This document shows positions 56,601 through 64,000 of a DNA stretch of 64,000 nt, in pieces. This stretch comes from a bacterium UBP8_UBA817 (GTDB taxonomy: Bacteria > Margulisbacteria > Marinamargulisbacteria > CAMDBA01), in contig CAMDBA010000004.1 in NCBI GenBank assembly GCA_945888995.1, positions 1 through 64,000 of the forward strand, written 5' to 3'. Each line of letters begins with the position of its first letter. The first letter of the stretch is position 1. The translations under genes and the position numbers were made by a program. The notes under the pieces are model-generated. The model had not been told where the DNA came from. It made no database searches and worked only from the letters and a program-made list of their open reading frames with translations.

Positions 56601-59600
56601 GATATTATGCAAGTCAAAGGTAACGGGCACTCTCGACTCTTTAAAAGCGCTTCAAACCGCCGCTACCAGCGATTTTAACATGATGATGTTATGTCAGCAG
56701 TCTCAGGTTCAAACGTCTTTTGTTCGTGAGTCTCGCCAATACGAAGTCGACCTCTTCTATCAAGCTGCCAGGGCGTTTGAACAGCAGAGTTTATATGCGG
56801 ACGCAAGACTCGCTTATAGCCGCGCATTAGAAACGCTTGCTGACTCATTTGAAGCTAGTCCTGATCTGGCCCGATTAATTGAGCTGAAAGTCAATCTTGA
56901 GGAATCGCTTGTCAGAATGGAAGATCGGGTTTATTCCGATACTCAACATGCGGCGTACTTATATAAGCGCGATGTGGTGAATCCATTGCTTAGAGCATCG
57001 GATGAGCCGTTTTATACGTCTGCCAGCCTGCAGGTCGTAGGCGCTGCCTATAACGCGGCTCGTCAGGCCTTTCATGTGGCTTATGTAGCTAATGACCCTA
57101 ATGACCCTGAGCATACCTCCAGCATGCAGGTCTTTTTGGCGGGGTGTCAGATTAGCCGGGATTATGAATTGGTCCATTTCAGCCCTGATGAGATTTCGGC
57201 GCTAATCCGATGCATGTGCATGGATGAGGCTAGTCTTTTAACTCTTCAACAATGTCCGGGTGCCGCCGATCAGTTTGTTTTGAAGCCGGAATTTGTAAAA
57301 AATAAAGAGCTCTTTTTCACAAGGATGCGGGAAGTTAGCGATGGTTTTACAGAGGATGATCTAACCCGGCTTTTGAAAATATTAACCGATCATGCCAATT
57401 ATGCGCCTACCATTGGTAAATTGTTCGGGGCAAAAGTGGAGGGTGCTCAAAGAATATCGGGTAAATTATTCTCGTCGCTTCCAGATGTAGACAAGGAGCT
57501 TTTGCGGCAACGATTTATTAATCTTCACCAGCATCATTCAGAAGACTTGACTTTTCCGGATGAGATTGAACGCTTTCTAACCTGCTTTAGTGACTTAGCA
57601 ATGGGGTCATCTGAAAATCCTGAAAAGAAGGCCGAAGCGAGGGTGGTCTTGAAAATATTATTAATAAAGGATCCCGGTAGCTTTGCTCTGAGTGAGCGTC
57701 ATTATGTGGATATCGTGAGTTCTCCGGAAGCTAAAGACGGCTTTATAGCGCTTCTTAACTGCTTCGACTTGGATCGTGATCTCGTGGCACGTGTTGAGGG
57801 AGGAATGGTTTTATCTAAATCTGAGCTCGCGACTATATCTGCTCATATTGGGGCTGCACTTAGCGACGCTATTGATAAGAATGCCCTACCACCGGCTTAT
57901 CAGGCTTATTACGACCTCTTGAGAGTCACGGGAACGATGAATCTGGCCAAGTACGTCTCTTTTAGCGAGGAGGGCCGGGTTGGGGATGCCCTTGACGGTA
58001 CTGATATTTATCCGGTACCGACGTTGGCGCATTTGAGCGACTATACCTTTTCACATGTGACCGAAAAAGTTGCCAAGATTACGTATGATATTTTAGCGGC
58101 TTTAGAAGCCGTTAAGGGAACGGCTTTCGAGAAAATGAAATTGCCGGGTGCAAAAGTCACGTTAGTAGAAGGCATTAAAGAAAAAGTGTCTAACTCGGAT
58201 TTCACTGAGCTAACGCCTGAAGAAATTAAGTTTTTGGCAGAGGTGATGGCGGCTCATATAGAACGCCTCGAAATGGGCCGGGAATCGAGTCTGGATCTGG
58301 TTGATGCGCTCGTTCATCCTTCGCCTGATCATCTGGAGCAGGCTAAGGCGGACTATTTTAGGGAGGTTGATCGTAGGATATCTGACGCTTTAGGCGAACT
58401 TCCTGAATTGGATGAGGAGGGTCCTGAGGCCGTCTCATTGAGGCGAAAGATTGGACAATTGTCGGCACTCAGAGGGGGTGATGCGTCGGGAATTACGCAA
58501 GCTAACTTAAAAGGCTTACGCCACTTCAGCCAATACCGCTTACCGGATTCTACTTTGGCGCATAAGTTGCTTTCATCCGGTGTCGATGGAACGCCTGCTT
58601 CTCATGAGCTTGTCCCTCTGATTGAAAGAGGTCGCGTCTTAGCACTTTCCGATCTTATTTCCGGGATGAACCTTGACCCTGAGATTGCCAAGCAGACCGA
58701 GGCCCGAAAGAGTTATTATCTCTATAATAAAGCGGCGATGTTGTATGCCCGTTATAAAACAAATCCCGACAAATACCCCGAAGACCTCTTGAAGTCTATT
58801 CAAACCTTGATGGCAGTCAAAGAAAAAACGCCTCAAATGGATATGCTCTTTATCAAACTCAGAGAAGATCTAGGCACTATTGTATCCGAGCATCAATTTG
58901 CCCAAGAAAAAGTCGGCGCTTTATCCAGCGCGTTGGGTCTTAATCTACCTAGAATTGCCCAGGATCTGATTGATCGGAATCAGCGTGGTGAAGCGATTGA
59001 TGTATCGGCAGGGGTCAATCGCGACATTGTGGCGGCTGTAGCCAAAGTTTTAGGGGATTCAGACATTAATTTTGCGTTGAACCTACTTCGGTGTACTGCG
59101 CTGGGGCGCGCAGCAGTATCCGAACGTCAGGAAAAGCTGGCCTTACTTCGTGCCAATAGCGCTAATTTTACGTCACCAAAAGTTGTTGCGTTGAAAGATC
59201 GCTTGATCAGTATTGGCCGGGCCCTTGGCGTAGATGTTGCGGGACTTTTCAAGCAACACGCGCTTACCGGAGACGAGATTCTGGCCCTCTTTTCTAATAA
59301 GCTTGAGGCGCTGATTGGCCCTTGGATGAAGACCATGCCGCTTGTTCAGGGTCAAGGTTCTGCGGATCAAATAATCTATAGGATGGCGACCCAGTCTTTG
59401 ACTGCTTCTCTGGACGGTGTTGATTTGCGCGCTCTTTCGATTAAGTGGCCTTATCATTTGGAAATCTTATCTGTCGCGGGACGCTCAGAGTCTCATAGGG
59501 TGTATGAGGCGGCTTTCCCCACAATTAGTGATTCATCAGGTGCCGTCAGCCGTACTCCGGAAATGAAGCGGAAGCTTGATGAGGCACAAGCCGCTTTGAT

Positions 59601-62600
59601 TCACTTGTACCAAGTCTGTCCTCAGGAAACCCTTCCTCAGCTTGAATTAGCGCTAAGTACGCTTACATGTGACACATGGGGGAAAATTACGCGTCTGGAG
59701 GCGCCTCCGGTAGCTGATAAGATCGAACATGCCGTACAAGAAACTTTGCGGCCTTATACTGATTTGCTAGAGAGAATCATGGTGTCTCAAGGCGCCGCAG
59801 TCAGAAGTGACGGCCCGACAAAAGTGATGACGCCTGCCGCGAAAAAACTCGAAAAAAGATGGCAGGAATCGTATATTCTCGCAAGCGGTGCAAGGGCCGC
59901 TACGGCAGATACATCCGGAGATGTGGTGTCGCCACTGTCGGATGGAGACGATACGACCTTCAAAGCGATTTTCCTTAATTCGGCCTATTCTACGGCGCCT
60001 GACGGAAGTCATTTCTTTCAATCTCTGTGGGGAACCTATTCACCTAATCGGCCTTATAGACGGCTTGCCGAATTTATCGCGCCTGTGGTTGAGGCTATTT
60101 TTGAACGCTTGATTGCCAATGGTGATCTTTATTTAGCGCAGTCCACAGAATTAGGCGATACTGCAGAAGGCCATCTAGCCAAACAACAGTCGGATGCTTT
60201 TTTCAAAGAAGCCAGAACCTGGCTGGAGCTGATACTTCCTGCTAAGAACAGATCCAATACCGATCGTAATTTATTGGCGATCAAGCAAAGTAAGCTGTCT
60301 TCCGGAAATCCTTCGAAATCCTTTTCTTCAGCATTAACGGTGCAGGGATTCCTTGAAATTTATGTGGGTGTTATGTCCGAACCGGAGGCCATCGAAAAAT
60401 CGTCCGAATTTATTAAGCTTTTGGGTAAGCTGGGTGAATGGGAAGCCATCTTAGACGTCAGAAACCATGTCTTCCATACTTCCGGTGAGCCTGGATCCGC
60501 TGACAGGGCAGATGCCATTGCGTCTAGAAAAGTGCCCGGATTACGTAGGGTTATCGAGTCTGATACCCTAAAGGCCCAGATCAGTCTCCAACAGGCAAAA
60601 TTGGAAAAAAATCCGAATAACGTCGAAGCGGCGAAAAAGTTAGCCGAGTTATTAGTTGATCAAATTAACGAGCATAAGGCGCTCAAGGCTGCGGGTGATG
60701 GAGCCCTGATCGCACGCAACTCCGAGCAAGTATTATGGATTTGGCAGCGCTTAGCCGGGGTTGAGTTGACCTTACAAGATGGGGGGGCATTGTCAGCGGC
60801 TATTGATTCAGATCCGGGGCGAGTTCCTGGCTATTGTATGCGGATCTCTGCATATTCCGATGATAATAAACGGTTCACAGCAAGATTAGAAGCCTTAACC
60901 CGGATAGTAGAGGACACCGTGAAAAAGGATGGGTTAGAAGCGCTTTGTAAGGATTTGAAGCATGTCGTTGATGAGGTAGCTGATTTTGACAGTCGGAAGA
61001 GTTACTTTGAGGCTTTATCGGCATTGGCTACGGTTTGTGATGTGTTGGCACAGAAAACTGCGTTACAGGCTAAAGAGAATTATCTGTGCAGAAAACGTGA
61101 GGCATTGACTATTATCTATGGTGGCCCAACTGATGAGGCAGTCGCCGGAGTTCATGTTTCAGAATTCGTATTGCCGCAACGGCAAGTGGAAACATCAAAG
61201 CGTACGGTTTTAGACCGTCTTGAAAGCCGTATTCCCACAGCGATTTCCGCTAAGTCCGCACTTGTAAAGGACCCTGATAACTGGGAGCGGACTGCCAAAC
61301 AACAGTTAAACAAGATTCAAAAAGAATTAACCTCCTTTATCGACAGCCCTTTTGAGTCGGATTCTATTGAGTGGCAGCTGATGCAGCCTCATATGGTATT
61401 AACGGATGACGATATTGTGCGCTTTTGTAAAGTTCAGACGATGGTATTGGATGCGCTTCTTCAATTACCGTTTAGTGATGATGATCCCACCCTCGGACTC
61501 GGAGTAAGATTATCTGACCGCTTGAATGCTGTTCAGCAGCGTCTAACGGCGCTGAGTGACCAGCCAGGCTTTTCAGTCGGGACCCGCCTGACGCTATGGA
61601 CAACAGTCGCTCGTTTTGAGGCGGTGCTATCTACTGACGCGCATGAATTTTCTAATGGGCTGGAGCGCGCTGTACAGACCTTATTGGAAGATCTGGAGTT
61701 TGAGAGTCATAAACCACCGCTTAAAGCGGCGATGTTAGAGTTGGTTGTAATTGGTTTAGCGGCGTTTCAGAGTCCGCGTTTGGCCTCTCCGATGCATGCC
61801 GCACAGCTGGCTATTGCTCTGCTGCCGGACCCCGAAAGAACATCGAAGCCCAAGACTCTTCCTCCTGTAATTCCCTACACGGCAATGCTGGGACCTATCG
61901 GCAATTTAGCTGAGAGTCATCCTCTTTATGAAATGGAGTTACGTTATATCATTGCGAATGCATTAACCGATAGGTCCGTTCATGAGGCCTTGGATTATAC
62001 GTCTCGTCAGCTTTGTCAGTTGGTATTAGATCTTCAGGATGCGCAGGCTCATGAACAGTGGGCCGGTATCGGCGCTATCCGAACATTACATGCTAAATTT
62101 TCAGCATTATTAGAAAAGCAGGTGGATAAAATTGAGTCGTTTATGACTGACCCGCGGATTGCCGAGCATGTTATGACGTCATCTAAATCAACGGCCTCTC
62201 TTCAATCGATTTATATGCGTTTAGGCCGAAAGGGTGCTATTCCTGCCGGTTTCTTTGATCATCCTAAGATGGCGGCATTGATTTCTAGTCATAATCATAT
62301 CGGGCAGTCATTCCATCCGGGTGTGACGGATGAGCGCATTGCGGACACCTTTGCTGAGGTAATGGAGGTTCGGTTATCTGATGAAATGAAAGAGTCGGTT
62401 CTAAGCTTATTGGCAGCCGGACAGGACATCAGATGGCAGTACGGCTTTACCTCTATTGAGGATCTTTGCGTAGCAGCGGACTTGAATGAGGATGCAGATG
62501 CCGAATTAATTCATCATTTCCGCTTGCAAATGCAACGTCAGATGCCTGATCCAGGTATTAATTTGGCGGCACAGACGCTGCAGGCACTTTTTGCAATCGA

Positions 62601-63228
62601 GGCTCCCGGTATCCCTGTTGCCGCGTCACTTGTTAGCTCGCTTCCGCCAGCGGTTGCCAATCGGTTGTTTAATCAGAATTCCGAGGGTATACATATGTGG
62701 AATCCTGCGATTATGTCCTCGCGGGATATCCAGACTATTCTTGCCGGCTTACCCACAGGGGTTGTGTTGTCTGCCGACTCTCGTCAGGCCATTTATACAG
62801 CCTGGGACCGTGTAGGCGCTATCAGACTGTCTGAGTATGCTCGTATTGTGGATCTTTATACGGGTCTGCCTGACGCTCCGGGCCGTGTTCGCAAAGCCGA
62901 TATGGACGGTGAACTGCGAATGATTCATGCGTGGGAGAGTTTCGTGGATAGTGCGGCTACACAATGGGATGAATTCCGGTGGGGGCCTGCGGTTCTGGAG
63001 GCCTTCCAATCCGGTCTTGTCGTGATGGGATCCTCAAAACTTTTAACACTCTGTGGTGTGGCGGGCGCTACGGCCATGGTTAGCTTCCCTTATATTATTC
63101 CGGCGATTATCGGGGTATATATGTTAAAGAAATTATCTGATCTGCCGGCTCATCTTCTGAATGAACGGCGTAAAGTGATGATGGCATCGTATGTAGGGCG
63201 TGTGCAACCCTATCACGATCTTAGGTAG
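47650..63228 (+). CDS. Giant protein, 5192 aa, predominantly helical with a few membrane segments
   Basis: This is one uninterrupted frame of 15.6 kb, with a GAAGGGGGAAAG ribosome site before the ATG. I recognise no family over its length. There is no Sec signal. Hydrophobic segments occur near residues 377-433, 2330-2357, 2417-2477 and 5124-5160; everything else is helical and charged. An H-E-D-M-H (820-824) matches the bare HExxH zinc pattern, and C-x-x-C occurs near 1595. A TPR-like stretch lies near 3023-3085. Size, lack of signal and internal membrane segments recall giant toxins or adhesins. A secreted or envelope-spanning role is inferred, not shown. Confidence 0.9.
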   Translation: MKSRRSESNKIVATVLLDARISSQGQEFHTSAFQHMLRELEVSFLGKSDAVILESDGFQAEYLALRSQIEEMEDHRAAGLSDRLPKPRLAKFEVIKAKFLRLAGTHFQQKETQLNQELGTLSLAIHRECRGVSADELPGRIHQWKAGVVALEDRFVLLKSHVDDALSKGAPHHSLSFSIARSITSAGNLNHFLDHIPTPDAGRTEDVAEFEQTLGYLAGKTKGTLSKDLGVFTVDIAKNRAVLTRKESGGAVFRRDVGDFQAICEFGTTASIHYDLMQRGLNLSASPADFSTLPDMQTDSLSRISHDLPVIKYLPTAGDIPTTWTEDVFERAVKQYLEIATNIIEGGKQVPAKIYEGVKHFQAWLKDDSSRKMDQAALTAAFLAIAAYTVVRLWSTANVLLGALWMLGIPVPNGPGITPTGPMDVLSCLLLTYGEFHVRIGSALTFQHILMHTYSVSEEEFSTSAAEREKVNGRHGPAVSMTQYIVDEDDAFQQAMDGGFLAGRWTNYNNEAHFFHRGGTVTASNVSRYEKWARWQEARNEFMGWLGGHREMVVTNWRDYENRLQDFLRSATASEADSKLKIQLTDLDRLSSAKLYELYNRDDVAVKAFLKSEITRLADTHRQLADRFDERAARWRADAQNYFRSGEEHAVHKQEVAQNWTAHADRLRQDAAKLETKLSILVGEFEGRENGVITEAQFAVLDPAAKAVLAEDGILSLRESGDFIWNPGIQNRAHLSRALDKRGIVCKEEFLNAWEGSQLGLRLSGLMGDIRERYDWFANAFEHKIVFDTPNKYYWVDPRDMQNWHVQLADRVGQAHSLPHEDMHRIYQVAGDGPLDRRMADRFASFIGSLTDQQIKLYNTKRVEFVALLSHREVADRAVLHRCQAVGFIKKYTEAVDKLQFTRDNLGWFSRIGHKDRDAVMSFFKSHSDTEMLAIGFVLAESQHHVSQDLRAISTLSAGMQDAEAQLTAINEQLKQKEACLVGSFGLDDRTRKLAEGEVQVLKVERARILQSIHGTIKSGIEAQMTRYYGAAQGSHFIEAAVFTGHYRQMQQFIRKYDLFPDESSATLLVGRRSVLIDQFALQAYFKNTNHQLYNEAIAAAYAKLGDGVTLSHQNLHYVLALIMNKTNEAGVCLLSRAEESRVHHILNILGQCPARPSAEFIARLSRKLSAVAVLGISVGDFVAQYRESRSKRTMPPVVNTDAKDRLMAAKLKDVLGNAASMAILYDAYQGLVTSIGHEEKKLTEEAFKKKFTDEILKGMPEKLQGELTVSSALNHLILRQLGHRNFEIKNKPDGQNHLYEHMQGTFFEATLNEFTILQFPYDQWKEYCDRYFQGNLDDFNASWDTMTDQEWREKFGQLAIMFPQKPKRHERVEVVYNGSIDKDYHFKSINYNTLEYDCSIWSTLLAKRKQNERAGAINATVMQAQQHYATDPLEKIGEAANNDQKTWYGSLQLIHDSAMYFLQQIEGMKKGRQYDANALAEGKHLEVLAQCLTLIQNIDQSGDNGGLKLWPAVEAAVAGFKAKPANTDFALTVPLLKKLLGGVEALSPDELRLLVSPKVVTFTEGLASYLLKAVADTRVTTGMATGKGKLNTMFNCGTCRLEMFMQSKLSIQRSLVKGPDDQTHGVVTLRKGQVSYEVRDGDKLQNVNTCYKIRAADRPRIAHVLQNYFHEMTSSGETIPYFNAFNGDTFKIVHVAGHGHQIDIYHFDTATQSPRLAEGPYHIYIKDNRIVVYSDKACTKVRKVIWQYHGISSKLLQYAQLHAGPNAASAKEFVYTNRNEIDTDDENRLMEEFIEAFPSDRAADIRKLWTDPHDLGIVVEDFTPEGQIVTDWRPGAKGDRLVTRINHDMVRKEKLHATLGMTNMLRRDIRQILLDSPESLVVRNRTTGADMYSIRREGTQWFLTDHAVGRANETKMELDGIVAYLKEKLSEGGDVDFDYGVFKTTDHAFIPRLASMLEDKREKLQRTITLKGAKGKCIQITNSERRGFNLEFSKTFDNTITDGNYKEKLGFLMRNPGCLIEALDATGRLYGSFVFNESGDIVVNSVETNASGEQVLRPEKMLFGFDQFKGEKVTFRVLGALVGSVAGLASDVFGAEDFSLMRSRTRSAIGTVVGKIRELSGASSIRFHGELYNQKSTRIQAELRITRDGYVLTDMASDKALLRTSVTDEVVAFLDRIFQNVEGDLAVEADVQLTEIQTEYIRANGQREVMSTPIQRMPDEFITEDAASKYFQEEAGYEVEYMPALVAVGVGPECVYSLAKQLNRWALGGMDSFAAVSVAKEPIYAASIRGLHRDSSYKYYQHADSDNAFYWVPFGYSVAALSDSSASPLGTEAWFPALVLGYLLLTIASYYRDMKYQGLTFNEVLEKDMLMRLMGPGLVDAFHAHIKHLRSDFAITPTGLGRMTIPKYYMDELNEKLLLSAGATGLGIAMTAMMYAAGVPAPGFESVMSGLGQGTILFWPIFNAMMLGVGIERFIGWDNYLSDFQEGRAMENQVNFQDRRLLLASTGLKPLQNIESALASLTGNAQKRSLNMFKDENILVDRKSKMSQMNDIHMIEMATQLMGLLQKNPTGAEFSRIVLALMRITTQMGHQSLSIALFEALTTKKVSPKVMEAVNRDVFGNNDQVKRCVFTRLAFDKMIRLLTGAVHDERRVGVVAVDDVAVALGSKEAAQRLMADRDFRSLLVPGSVSETEFKWAPGVVEPARFMTGYTPFILDETARQVDAMMVALPVDIQRQVAAEHGAYRSAAPGAKLDAARLLITKLQSDEVISQITGRNVSEKTKSDALRLLDRSTYSAVRAILNVTYLTQSHKAAIRSALDASALSEKGKADFEAKLYGEGLITVSKNENVILFRHLDSSPANEADADRTIMGLLATLPPHIRVQLAEEEAWYLASEDINKVASAGVFIAKLEREEIFSQLVELQITPPVQEAALKLLRDKNINPNTRAEIQACLLPLPLTMEALGNIHTLLAGLQDASIRIEFMSILCKSKVTGTLDSLKALQTAATSDFNMMMLCQQSQVQTSFVRESRQYEVDLFYQAARAFEQQSLYADARLAYSRALETLADSFEASPDLARLIELKVNLEESLVRMEDRVYSDTQHAAYLYKRDVVNPLLRASDEPFYTSASLQVVGAAYNAARQAFHVAYVANDPNDPEHTSSMQVFLAGCQISRDYELVHFSPDEISALIRCMCMDEASLLTLQQCPGAADQFVLKPEFVKNKELFFTRMREVSDGFTEDDLTRLLKILTDHANYAPTIGKLFGAKVEGAQRISGKLFSSLPDVDKELLRQRFINLHQHHSEDLTFPDEIERFLTCFSDLAMGSSENPEKKAEARVVLKILLIKDPGSFALSERHYVDIVSSPEAKDGFIALLNCFDLDRDLVARVEGGMVLSKSELATISAHIGAALSDAIDKNALPPAYQAYYDLLRVTGTMNLAKYVSFSEEGRVGDALDGTDIYPVPTLAHLSDYTFSHVTEKVAKITYDILAALEAVKGTAFEKMKLPGAKVTLVEGIKEKVSNSDFTELTPEEIKFLAEVMAAHIERLEMGRESSLDLVDALVHPSPDHLEQAKADYFREVDRRISDALGELPELDEEGPEAVSLRRKIGQLSALRGGDASGITQANLKGLRHFSQYRLPDSTLAHKLLSSGVDGTPASHELVPLIERGRVLALSDLISGMNLDPEIAKQTEARKSYYLYNKAAMLYARYKTNPDKYPEDLLKSIQTLMAVKEKTPQMDMLFIKLREDLGTIVSEHQFAQEKVGALSSALGLNLPRIAQDLIDRNQRGEAIDVSAGVNRDIVAAVAKVLGDSDINFALNLLRCTALGRAAVSERQEKLALLRANSANFTSPKVVALKDRLISIGRALGVDVAGLFKQHALTGDEILALFSNKLEALIGPWMKTMPLVQGQGSADQIIYRMATQSLTASLDGVDLRALSIKWPYHLEILSVAGRSESHRVYEAAFPTISDSSGAVSRTPEMKRKLDEAQAALIHLYQVCPQETLPQLELALSTLTCDTWGKITRLEAPPVADKIEHAVQETLRPYTDLLERIMVSQGAAVRSDGPTKVMTPAAKKLEKRWQESYILASGARAATADTSGDVVSPLSDGDDTTFKAIFLNSAYSTAPDGSHFFQSLWGTYSPNRPYRRLAEFIAPVVEAIFERLIANGDLYLAQSTELGDTAEGHLAKQQSDAFFKEARTWLELILPAKNRSNTDRNLLAIKQSKLSSGNPSKSFSSALTVQGFLEIYVGVMSEPEAIEKSSEFIKLLGKLGEWEAILDVRNHVFHTSGEPGSADRADAIASRKVPGLRRVIESDTLKAQISLQQAKLEKNPNNVEAAKKLAELLVDQINEHKALKAAGDGALIARNSEQVLWIWQRLAGVELTLQDGGALSAAIDSDPGRVPGYCMRISAYSDDNKRFTARLEALTRIVEDTVKKDGLEALCKDLKHVVDEVADFDSRKSYFEALSALATVCDVLAQKTALQAKENYLCRKREALTIIYGGPTDEAVAGVHVSEFVLPQRQVETSKRTVLDRLESRIPTAISAKSALVKDPDNWERTAKQQLNKIQKELTSFIDSPFESDSIEWQLMQPHMVLTDDDIVRFCKVQTMVLDALLQLPFSDDDPTLGLGVRLSDRLNAVQQRLTALSDQPGFSVGTRLTLWTTVARFEAVLSTDAHEFSNGLERAVQTLLEDLEFESHKPPLKAAMLELVVIGLAAFQSPRLASPMHAAQLAIALLPDPERTSKPKTLPPVIPYTAMLGPIGNLAESHPLYEMELRYIIANALTDRSVHEALDYTSRQLCQLVLDLQDAQAHEQWAGIGAIRTLHAKFSALLEKQVDKIESFMTDPRIAEHVMTSSKSTASLQSIYMRLGRKGAIPAGFFDHPKMAALISSHNHIGQSFHPGVTDERIADTFAEVMEVRLSDEMKESVLSLLAAGQDIRWQYGFTSIEDLCVAADLNEDADAELIHHFRLQMQRQMPDPGINLAAQTLQALFAIEAPGIPVAASLVSSLPPAVANRLFNQNSEGIHMWNPAIMSSRDIQTILAGLPTGVVLSADSRQAIYTAWDRVGAIRLSEYARIVDLYTGLPDAPGRVRKADMDGELRMIHAWESFVDSAATQWDEFRWGPAVLEAFQSGLVVMGSSKLLTLCGVAGATAMVSFPYIIPAIIGVYMLKKLSDLPAHLLNERRKVMMASYVGRVQPYHDLR

Positions 63229-63244
63229 GAGGTTTTTAAGCTCA

Positions 63245-63289
63245 GCACGGAATCGAAGGTGTAGGGGCGCTACATTAAGGGTTCCGTGC
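63245..63289 (+). other. Strong two-stage hairpin after the giant gene
   Basis: GCACGGAA (63245-63252) pairs perfectly with TTCCGTGC (63282-63289), enclosing a smaller hairpin GTAG-GGGCG-CTAC (63261-63273). It sits between the convergent ends of the giant gene and the hldE-type gene. There is no T run, so it may be a rho-independent-like stop for neither strand, or an RNA 3'-end protector. Confidence 0.5.
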
Positions 63290-63329
63290 GGCGGCTAGCT
63301 ACGTGGTGATTCTTGGGTTTCGGTCGGGA

Positions 63330-63812
63330 TTATTTACCGTAGACTCGGAGGATTTTCTCGATCATTGTGGTTGAGGAAAATCCGGGGTAGAAGGGTAGAC
63401 TCTCAACGGTTCCGCCGTAGGAGATGATGAGGGAGTATTCTGGGAGGGTTTCTTTTTTGTAGTCGCCGCCTTTGACGTGAATGTCCGGTCTGAGGTGGTC
63501 AATTAAGCCCATTGGGGTGAGATCGTCGAAATAGACGATCATGTCTACACAAGACAGTCCGGAGAGCACGATTCCTCTTTCTTTTTGTGGGACGATGGGG
63601 CGTTCGGTGCCTTTGTTTTGTTGGACGGAGGCGTCGGTGTTGAGTCCGATGACGAGGATGTCTCCTAATGCACGGGCTTCTTCTAAATAGAGGACGTGGC
63701 CTGCGTGAAGCAGGTCGAAGCAGCCATTTGTAAAAACAATTTTTTTGCCGTTATGACGATGATTTCCGATGATTTTTTTTGCTTCTTCTGCCGTATGGAT
63801 TTTATTAATCAT
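63330..63812 (-). CDS. hldE: ADP-heptose synthase, cytidylyltransferase-type subunit
   Basis: This nucleotidyltransferase makes ADP-heptose from heptose-1-phosphate for the LPS inner core (RfaE2/HldC type, 160 aa). [13 protein letters not shown] is the catalytic loop. Later motifs V-K-G-G-D-Y and the C-terminal S-S-T-T-M-I follow the family. I set the start at 63812, where an ATG overlaps the end of the kinase gene by 8 bases; an upstream in-frame extension lies inside that gene. In many bacteria the two activities are fused as HldE; here they are separate frames. Confidence 0.88.
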   Translation of the reverse strand: MINKIHTAEEAKKIIGNHRHNGKKIVFTNGCFDLLHAGHVLYLEEARALGDILVIGLNTDASVQQNKGTERPIVPQKERGIVLSGLSCVDMIVYFDDLTPMGLIDHLRPDIHVKGGDYKKETLPEYSLIISYGGTVESLPFYPGFSSTTMIEKILRVYGK

Positions 63813-64000
63813 TGTTCCATGCTCTTTCCAATTCTTGTAGGGAGGTCGTTGCTGTGCCGATTTTGCCGACGACGATTCCGGCGGCGAAGTTCGAGAGGTA
63901 GGCGGCTTGGTAGAGGGAGAGTCCTGATGCGAGGCCGATGCTGAGTGCGGCAATGGCGGTATCGCCTGCACCGGTGATATCAAACACTTCTTTGGCTTGT
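63805..64000 (-). CDS. Heptose kinase (PfkB family), C-terminal part only
   Basis: The frame enters from the right edge and ends at 63805. It contains D-I-T-G-A-G-D-T, the PfkB-family active-site loop with the catalytic aspartate, followed by the usual C-terminal helices. With the overlapping nucleotidyltransferase gene it should be the RfaE1/HldA-type D-glycero-D-manno-heptose-7-phosphate kinase. The N-terminal part is outside the window. Confidence 0.85.
   Translation of the reverse strand, partial: QAKEVFDITGAGDTAIAALSIGLASGLSLYQAAYLSNFAAGIVVGKIGTATTSLQELERAWNND

Noticed and set aside
63813-63983. 57-residue N-terminal extension of the heptose nucleotidyltransferase
   Set aside because: It lies in the overlapping kinase gene in another frame, is Ser/Pro-rich, and the family N-terminus begins at 63812.

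Overview
The window is chromosomal DNA of a Gram-negative-type bacterium. It carries HldE-type ADP-heptose genes, a lipopolysaccharide-style glycosyltransferase cluster with an ABC-2 exporter and a MurJ-like flippase, queuosine genes, IspD, SmpB and an initiator tRNA. No gene fixes the phylum. Very long genes, many unrecognised proteins and mixed ATG/GTG/TTG starts suggest an uncultured, deep-branching lineage rather than a model proteobacterium (inference).

Region 1 (1-12926, minus strand): a GT4 glycosyltransferase, a 184-aa helical protein and a giant gene run in one direction. The giant gene starts at a TTG at 10662 and is still open at base 1 (at least 3554 codons). All plus-strand frames lying over it are shadows. 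Region 2 (12927-13792) has no gene. It holds two copies of a 161-bp element with GC-rich inverted ends, bracketed by a roughly 90-bp direct repeat.

Region 3 (13793-23273, plus strand) is the most unusual block: two small proteins separated by hairpins, 838-aa and 277-aa proteins, an 88-aa coiled coil, a GT2-TPR glycosyltransferase, a 50-aa protein, a ~589-aa helical protein, a lone flagellar rod/hook (FlgF/FlgG-type) protein and an APH-fold kinase. It looks like an undescribed surface-appendage or export system that includes a flagellar-type axial protein and glycosylation. With the giant genes on both sides it is the best candidate for a new system in the window.

Region 4 (23284-34528) is mainly housekeeping: hpf-STAS-ispD on the minus strand; a short glmU, a flavin-dependent halogenase, a GAF-GGDEF-HD-GYP protein, trpE and trpG on the plus strand; then a rod-like structured RNA candidate, queF, tRNA-fMet with a duplicated 3' end, queC and smpB. 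Several promoters here sit 7-11 nt from the start codon, suggesting leaderless mRNAs.

Region 5 (34634-45778) is a compact, translationally coupled glycan cluster: a YkgJ-type protein, glycosyltransferases, a NodB-like deacetylase, an ABC transporter, an alpha/alpha-toroid-like protein, a flippase, a split pair of oxidoreductases and a methyltransferase. Region 6 (45880-63228) holds a 561-aa protein and a complete 5192-aa giant protein. The window ends with the minus-strand hldE kinase (partial) and cytidylyltransferase genes.
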